A stretch of DNA of 19,057 nt, from assembly GCA_031283745.1 (NCBI GenBank), contig JAITBH010000020.1:1-19057 (forward strand). The letters run 5' to 3'. The notes below the pieces were generated by a model. It did no database searches and had not been told where the DNA came from. It saw nothing but the letters and a program-made list of their open reading frames with translations. The stretch is from Candidatus Ectomicrobium neotermitis. GTDB taxonomy: Bacteria > Elusimicrobiota > Endomicrobiia > Endomicrobiales > Endomicrobiaceae. Positions 16,521 to 19,057 of the stretch are shown here, piece by piece; the stretch's first letter is position 1, and every line of letters begins with the position of its first letter. The position numbers and the translations under genes are program-made.

Positions 16521-17702
16521 ATGAATTTAGAGATAAAGTCTTTGGTTGAGTCCGTAAAAGATGATGTGGTGCACTGGAGACGGCATTTTCATCAAAATCC
16601 AGAACGTAGTTTTCAAGAATATAAGACAGCCGAATACATAAAAAAGGAGCTTGAAACTCTTCCCAATGTCTGTATAAGCCAATTGACACCGACAAGCGTT
16701 CAGGTATTGATAAAGGGGAATGCCCCGGGCAAAAAAATAGCTTTAAGAGCAGACATCGACGCTCTTCCTGTAGAAGAAAACAGCGGGGAGCCGTTTAGTT
16801 CGACAAATAAAGGCTCCATGCACGCCTGCGGACACGATTCTCATGCCGCAATACTCATGGGAGCAGTAAAAATTGCCTCCAAGCTGACATCAAAAATAAA
16901 AGGGGAGATACTTTTTATATTTCAGCACGCTGAAGAGCTGCCGCCGGGAGGGTCAATTGACCTCATAAATGCAGGTGTTCTTGATAAAGTAGATATGATT
17001 TTTGGCATTCATGCAGATCCAACCATCCCAGTGGGGGCATTTTTGACCTCAAAAAGTGTTTACTGTGCCTCAAGCGACATCTTTAGGATAATAATCAAGG
17101 GTAGGGGTGCCCACGCTTCGATGCCTCAAAAGGCTATAGACCCAATAGTTGTCGGCTCGCAGTTTGTCAACGCCATGCAAACCATCGTTTCAAGACGAAT
17201 TGACCCTTTTGTCGCTCCTGTTATAACGATAGCGACTTTTGTTGCTGAGGGGGAATTCAACATAATTCCTGATCAGGCATACCTTGCGGGAACTTTCCGC
17301 ACCCACCAGAAGGCAGTTCGGGAGGAAATTCCCATCTTGATTGATCAAACGCTCAAGGGGATAACTGAGGCTTTCGGAGCAAAATACGATTTTGAGGTTA
17401 TAAAGGGAGGGTATCCTGTCGGGGTAAATGACGAGGGGGCATACAATATAGTTGCGGAGGTTTTTAGGGATTATTTGCAGCCTTACCAACTGATTTTGGG
17501 CAAAAAACCTATGTATGGGGCAGAAGATTTTTCTCGTTATCAGGAAAAAATACCAGGGTGCTTTATGTTTTACGGGGCAGGCAGCGAGAAATTTGACCAA
17601 AGCGTAATGCTTCACAGCTCAAAATTCCGCTTAAACGAAGAAGGTATGCAGGCAGGATTAAGTGTTCATATCGGATTGATATATAAATTGCTGATCGATT
17701 AA
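16521..17702 (+). CDS. M20-family metallo-amidohydrolase
   Basis: M20D-type enzymes (hippurate hydrolase, N-acyl amino acid amidohydrolase, AbgA/AbgB) cleave amide bonds of acylated amino acids with a two-metal centre. The 393-residue protein has RRHFHQNPERSFQEYKTAEYI (20-40), LRADIDALPVEE (75-86), and metal-site residues Cys103 and His105 in MHACGHDSHA, Glu138/Glu139 in QHAEELPPGG, His164 in GIHADP, and His365 in MLHSSKF. The lid-domain His198 is in GRGAHASMPQ. No signal peptide is present, so it acts in the cytoplasm. It pairs with the AbgT transporter upstream. E. coli uses two subunits (AbgA and AbgB) for aminobenzoyl-glutamate, and only one gene is seen here, so another N-acyl amino acid is possible. 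AGGAGGG at 16511-16517 fixes the start. Confidence 0.9.
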   Translation: MNLEIKSLVESVKDDVVHWRRHFHQNPERSFQEYKTAEYIKKELETLPNVCISQLTPTSVQVLIKGNAPGKKIALRADIDALPVEENSGEPFSSTNKGSMHACGHDSHAAILMGAVKIASKLTSKIKGEILFIFQHAEELPPGGSIDLINAGVLDKVDMIFGIHADPTIPVGAFLTSKSVYCASSDIFRIIIKGRGAHASMPQKAIDPIVVGSQFVNAMQTIVSRRIDPFVAPVITIATFVAEGEFNIIPDQAYLAGTFRTHQKAVREEIPILIDQTLKGITEAFGAKYDFEVIKGGYPVGVNDEGAYNIVAEVFRDYLQPYQLILGKKPMYGAEDFSRYQEKIPGCFMFYGAGSEKFDQSVMLHSSKFRLNEEGMQAGLSVHIGLIYKLLID

Positions 17703-17706
17703 TTAG

Positions 17707-17722
17707 TTTTGCCGCGGCAAAA
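17707..17722. terminator. Perfect palindrome in the convergent gap, possible shared terminator
   Basis: TTTTGCCGCGGCAAAA is a perfect 16-base palindrome, 4 bases after the stop of the M20 gene and 19 bases beyond the minus-strand protease stop. As RNA it would fold into a 6-base-pair stem with a CGCG loop from either strand. T-tails are weak on both sides (AATTTGG forward, CTAATTAATC reverse), so it is a plausible but poor bidirectional terminator. Confidence 0.45.
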
Positions 17723-17741
17723 TTTGGACAACGGGGTAGAT

Positions 17742-18548
17742 TTAGCGAGGGTGGGAGAGAGGATAAATGCAAAATGCTTTGTTCTGATAGTCCACCGAGG
17801 TGATGCAGTCTTTGAGCAAACCGTATCCGACCACCCCTTGTACCCCTGTCATTTGCAGGGGGAGTTGCAAGAGTTCGGGCAAAACGCCATATTTTATTGG
17901 TTTAGTAATGCCGCCGATTTCGGCAGAAAGGACGATATTAGTCGTGAGCGTGTAGGTATTTGTCTCAAAGTCGCCATACATTGGGTTAAAATCGCTCTCT
18001 TTTCCTTCTGATGGAATGTTTGCAACAAAAGATGGATGGATATACGAAAGTTTTGCCCCAGAATCTAAGAACAGTTTCACATCCTGATTGTTGATTTTGG
18101 CATTGATAATAGGAACGCTCCCCACAATCTCTAACTTCGCCATCAACCCCTTGTGATTTCCAATACATATTCCTCTTCCATCAAAAAGTTCATGACAAGC
18201 AAAAGCACTGTTTGGTCTGTTGCCGTTTAGATAAAAAGTCAAAGCAGGGTCATAGAGAAAATCAAAGATTATTTCGGTGTTTTCTAATATATCTGCCCCT
18301 ATCAACCCATCAATTTCTGTTCCAACAAACGAGCTTATTTGTTTGAGGGATACACCCAGCAAAGCCTTAGAAGCCTGAAATCGTTGATTAAACAAGCCAA
18401 TTTCACCAGATTTCGCCAAAGAAAAGGGGCTTCCCGTATCAACTAAATACTTCTGACGGTTATCCCCGCAAATGACGCAGTGCCCATTGCAAAGTTCAAC
18501 TTCATACATAAAACCGCCCCACCTGTTTACCTTTTGCCGTGTTCTCAT
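17742..18548 (-). CDS. Bilobal retropepsin-like aspartic protease
   Basis: The 268-residue protein contains two aspartic-protease half-sites. Lobe 1 has KYLVDTGSPFSL (Asp37) and the hydrophobic-hydrophobic-Gly flap anchor DGLIGADIL (80-88). Lobe 2 has KLFLDSGAKLSYI (Asp162) and QGVVGYGLL (237-245). The lobes align along their length, including the strands before each Asp and the ends ADILENTEIIFDF and YGLLKDCITSVDY, so they arose by internal duplication. Two catalytic Asp in one chain would make a monomeric, pepsin-like enzyme built from retropepsin-like (Asp_protease_2 type) halves. No signal peptide or membrane helix is seen, so it is likely cytoplasmic. Cys20, Cys24 and Cys27 precede the first Asp. 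The start overlaps the upstream small gene as ATGA, and AAAGGA precedes it. Substrate is unknown. Confidence 0.8.
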   Translation of the reverse strand: MRTRQKVNRWGGFMYEVELCNGHCVICGDNRQKYLVDTGSPFSLAKSGEIGLFNQRFQASKALLGVSLKQISSFVGTEIDGLIGADILENTEIIFDFLYDPALTFYLNGNRPNSAFACHELFDGRGICIGNHKGLMAKLEIVGSVPIINAKINNQDVKLFLDSGAKLSYIHPSFVANIPSEGKESDFNPMYGDFETNTYTLTTNIVLSAEIGGITKPIKYGVLPELLQLPLQMTGVQGVVGYGLLKDCITSVDYQNKAFCIYPLSHPR

Positions 18549-18748
18549 ATTTTTTTCCTTTTTTCTGCTAACAAACTTGCCATTAACAATAACGGGATGT
18601 TGCCTGAATCCCCATATTTATAATTATCAGCCCCTGCCTTTTTGCGATTATCAAACCTTTCTTTGAACTTGTGATACTTATCATATAGGTGTTGCAGGAC
18701 ATCTTTTTTGGTAGCAGGGGTATCAAGAATATCTACCCCAAATTTCAT
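18545..18748 (-). CDS. 67-residue basic protein, unrecognised
   Basis: I do not recognise this protein. It is rich in Lys and charged residues, with a probable amphipathic helix (KKDVLQHLYDKYHKFKERF, residues 14-32), a polar middle (KAGADNYKYGDSGN), a short hydrophobic stretch (IPLLLMASLLAE) and a basic end (KRKKI). The hydrophobic part is too short for a convincing membrane helix. It is judged a real gene because GAGGGGG (18763 down to 18757) lies 8 bases before its ATG, a promoter-like element lies upstream, and its stop overlaps the protease start as ATGA. Tight coupling suggests it works with, regulates or is processed by the protease; that is inference. Confidence 0.65.
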   Translation of the reverse strand: MKFGVDILDTPATKKDVLQHLYDKYHKFKERFDNRKKAGADNYKYGDSGNIPLLLMASLLAEKRKKI

Positions 18749-18791
18749 ACAAAAGACCCCCTCATATAGAATTTTTGGCTTTCCTCTCCGT

Positions 18792-18800
18792 TTTATAGCA
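18792..18800 (-). promoter_or_regulatory. Extended -10 promoter candidate for the small protein-protease pair
   Basis: Reading the minus strand, TGCTATAAA forms an extended -10 element (TGn followed by a TATAAT-like hexamer). No good -35 is seen 17 bases upstream. Transcription would start near 18785, leaving a leader of about 37 bases that contains the GAGGGGG ribosome site. Confidence 0.4.
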
Positions 18801-18884
18801 TATTCACTACGATTTATTCCGAAACATTTGCGGTTGATTTGGGCAAAAAACAGTCATTTTTGTGTCTTTTAGGGCATCAAATAC

Positions 18885-18899
18885 CCCCCAAAAAGGGGG
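18885..18899. repeat. C-tract/G-tract hairpin in the divergent intergenic region
   Basis: CCCCC (18885-18889), AAAAA, GGGGG (18895-18899) form a 5-base-pair all-GC stem with a five-A loop. It is an unusual GC-only element in AT-rich intergenic DNA. There is no T-tract after it on either strand. It lies between the two divergent promoters, 12 bases before the plus-strand -35. Confidence 0.5.
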
Positions 18900-18903
18900 A
18901 AAT

Positions 18904-18924
18904 AGGGTTTTTGACTTTTACCCT
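18904..18924. promoter_or_regulatory. Dyad around the plus-strand -35, possible operator
   Basis: AGGGT (18904-18908) and ACCCT (18920-18924) are inverted copies separated by 11 bases and centred on the -35 hexamer TTGACT. Dyads in this position often bind repressors, but five-base arms can also occur by chance. Confidence 0.3.
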
Positions 18925-18939
18925 GTTTTCTGTTAGTAT
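18911..18939 (+). promoter_or_regulatory. Sigma-70-type promoter of the gene starting at 18950
   Basis: TTGACT (18911-18916, -35) and TAGTAT (18934-18939, -10) are separated by exactly 17 bases. Transcription should begin near 18946, about 4 bases before the ATG, predicting a leaderless or nearly leaderless mRNA. Confidence 0.7.
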
Positions 18940-18949
18940 CAGCGAACTT

Positions 18950-19057
18950 ATGAATTTTATTACTAAATTAAAAAAAGAGTTTGGTCGCAAAGTAACGGTT
19001 ATGTATATTCATCATGGGAATATGAAACCATTGAGATTAAGCATATCGTTATTTTTT
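18950..19057 (+). CDS. N-terminus of a probable membrane protein, possibly M23-type envelope peptidase; 3'-truncated
   Basis: Thirty-six codons are open from the ATG at 18950 to the window end. The protein begins with a basic segment (MNFITKLKKEFGRKVTVM), then YIHHGNMKPLRLSISLFF, which appears to be entering a hydrophobic helix. A short basic cytoplasmic start, a strand ending in a His-containing turn, and 'KPLRLSISL' before a membrane helix resemble the N-termini of some M23 (LytM-like) cell-wall peptidases. That resemblance is from memory and the catalytic part is not in the window. No ribosome site precedes the ATG, in keeping with the promoter only 10 bases upstream. Confidence 0.55.
   Translation, partial: MNFITKLKKEFGRKVTVMYIHHGNMKPLRLSISLFF

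Noticed and set aside
17709..18011. Plus-strand open frame of 100 codons opposite the protease 3' end
   Set aside because: The minus-strand frame here carries the second aspartic-protease motif region and matches the first lobe, so the plus-strand frame is a shadow.
18465..18491. CX3CX2C in the protease as a radical-SAM site
   Set aside because: The rest of the protein is a beta-rich aspartic protease with no radical-SAM barrel features; the spacing is taken as coincidence.

Overview
This AT-rich window has tightly packed genes, most of them on the plus strand. It looks like a chromosomal core region of a Gram-negative bacterium. An LptE-like outer-membrane lipoprotein implies a lipopolysaccharide outer membrane. 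The reading frames use standard stop codons, and most genes have AGGAG-type ribosome binding sites. The combination of low GC, the atp/yebC-ruvCAB/leuS-lptE-holA order and a very short ATP synthase delta subunit would fit Elusimicrobiota (Endomicrobium-like). That assignment is an inference from memory of such genomes and no search was run. There is no sign of IS elements, phage, tRNA, rRNA or CRISPR.

Layout. (1) 1-930: C-terminal part of a membrane-anchored TPR protein whose start lies outside the window. (2) 961-6990: complete eight-gene F1Fo ATP synthase operon, atpBEFHAGDC, with several gene overlaps. Its c-ring residues suggest H+ coupling, and its delta subunit has lost most of the N-terminal domain. 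(3) 7015-9953: yebC and the Holliday-junction genes ruvC, ruvA and ruvB, ending in an intrinsic terminator at 9953-9992. (4) 10006-14822: tlyA, leuS, an lptE-like gene and holA, closed by a strong terminator at 14890-14930. (5) 14976-17702: an AbgT-family transporter and an M20 amidohydrolase, probably an import-and-hydrolyse pair for an N-acyl amino acid or aminobenzoyl-glutamate-like compound. (6) 17742-18748, minus strand: a two-gene unit of a 67-residue unrecognised protein translationally coupled (ATGA) to a cytoplasmic, bilobal, retropepsin-type aspartic protease. (7) 18950-end, plus strand: start of a gene, possibly an M23-type envelope peptidase, with a near-consensus promoter so close to the ATG that the mRNA should be leaderless or nearly so.

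Most of the window is housekeeping: energy conversion, recombination, replication, translation and envelope assembly. The most unusual part is the minus-strand protease and small-protein pair with its divergent intergenic region. The protease has two DTG/DSG lobes in one chain, which is pepsin-like architecture built from retropepsin-like halves. Secondary points are a RuvA with degenerate DNA-binding hairpins and no visible acidic pin, the minimal AtpH, and a terminator directly in front of the tlyA start codon.
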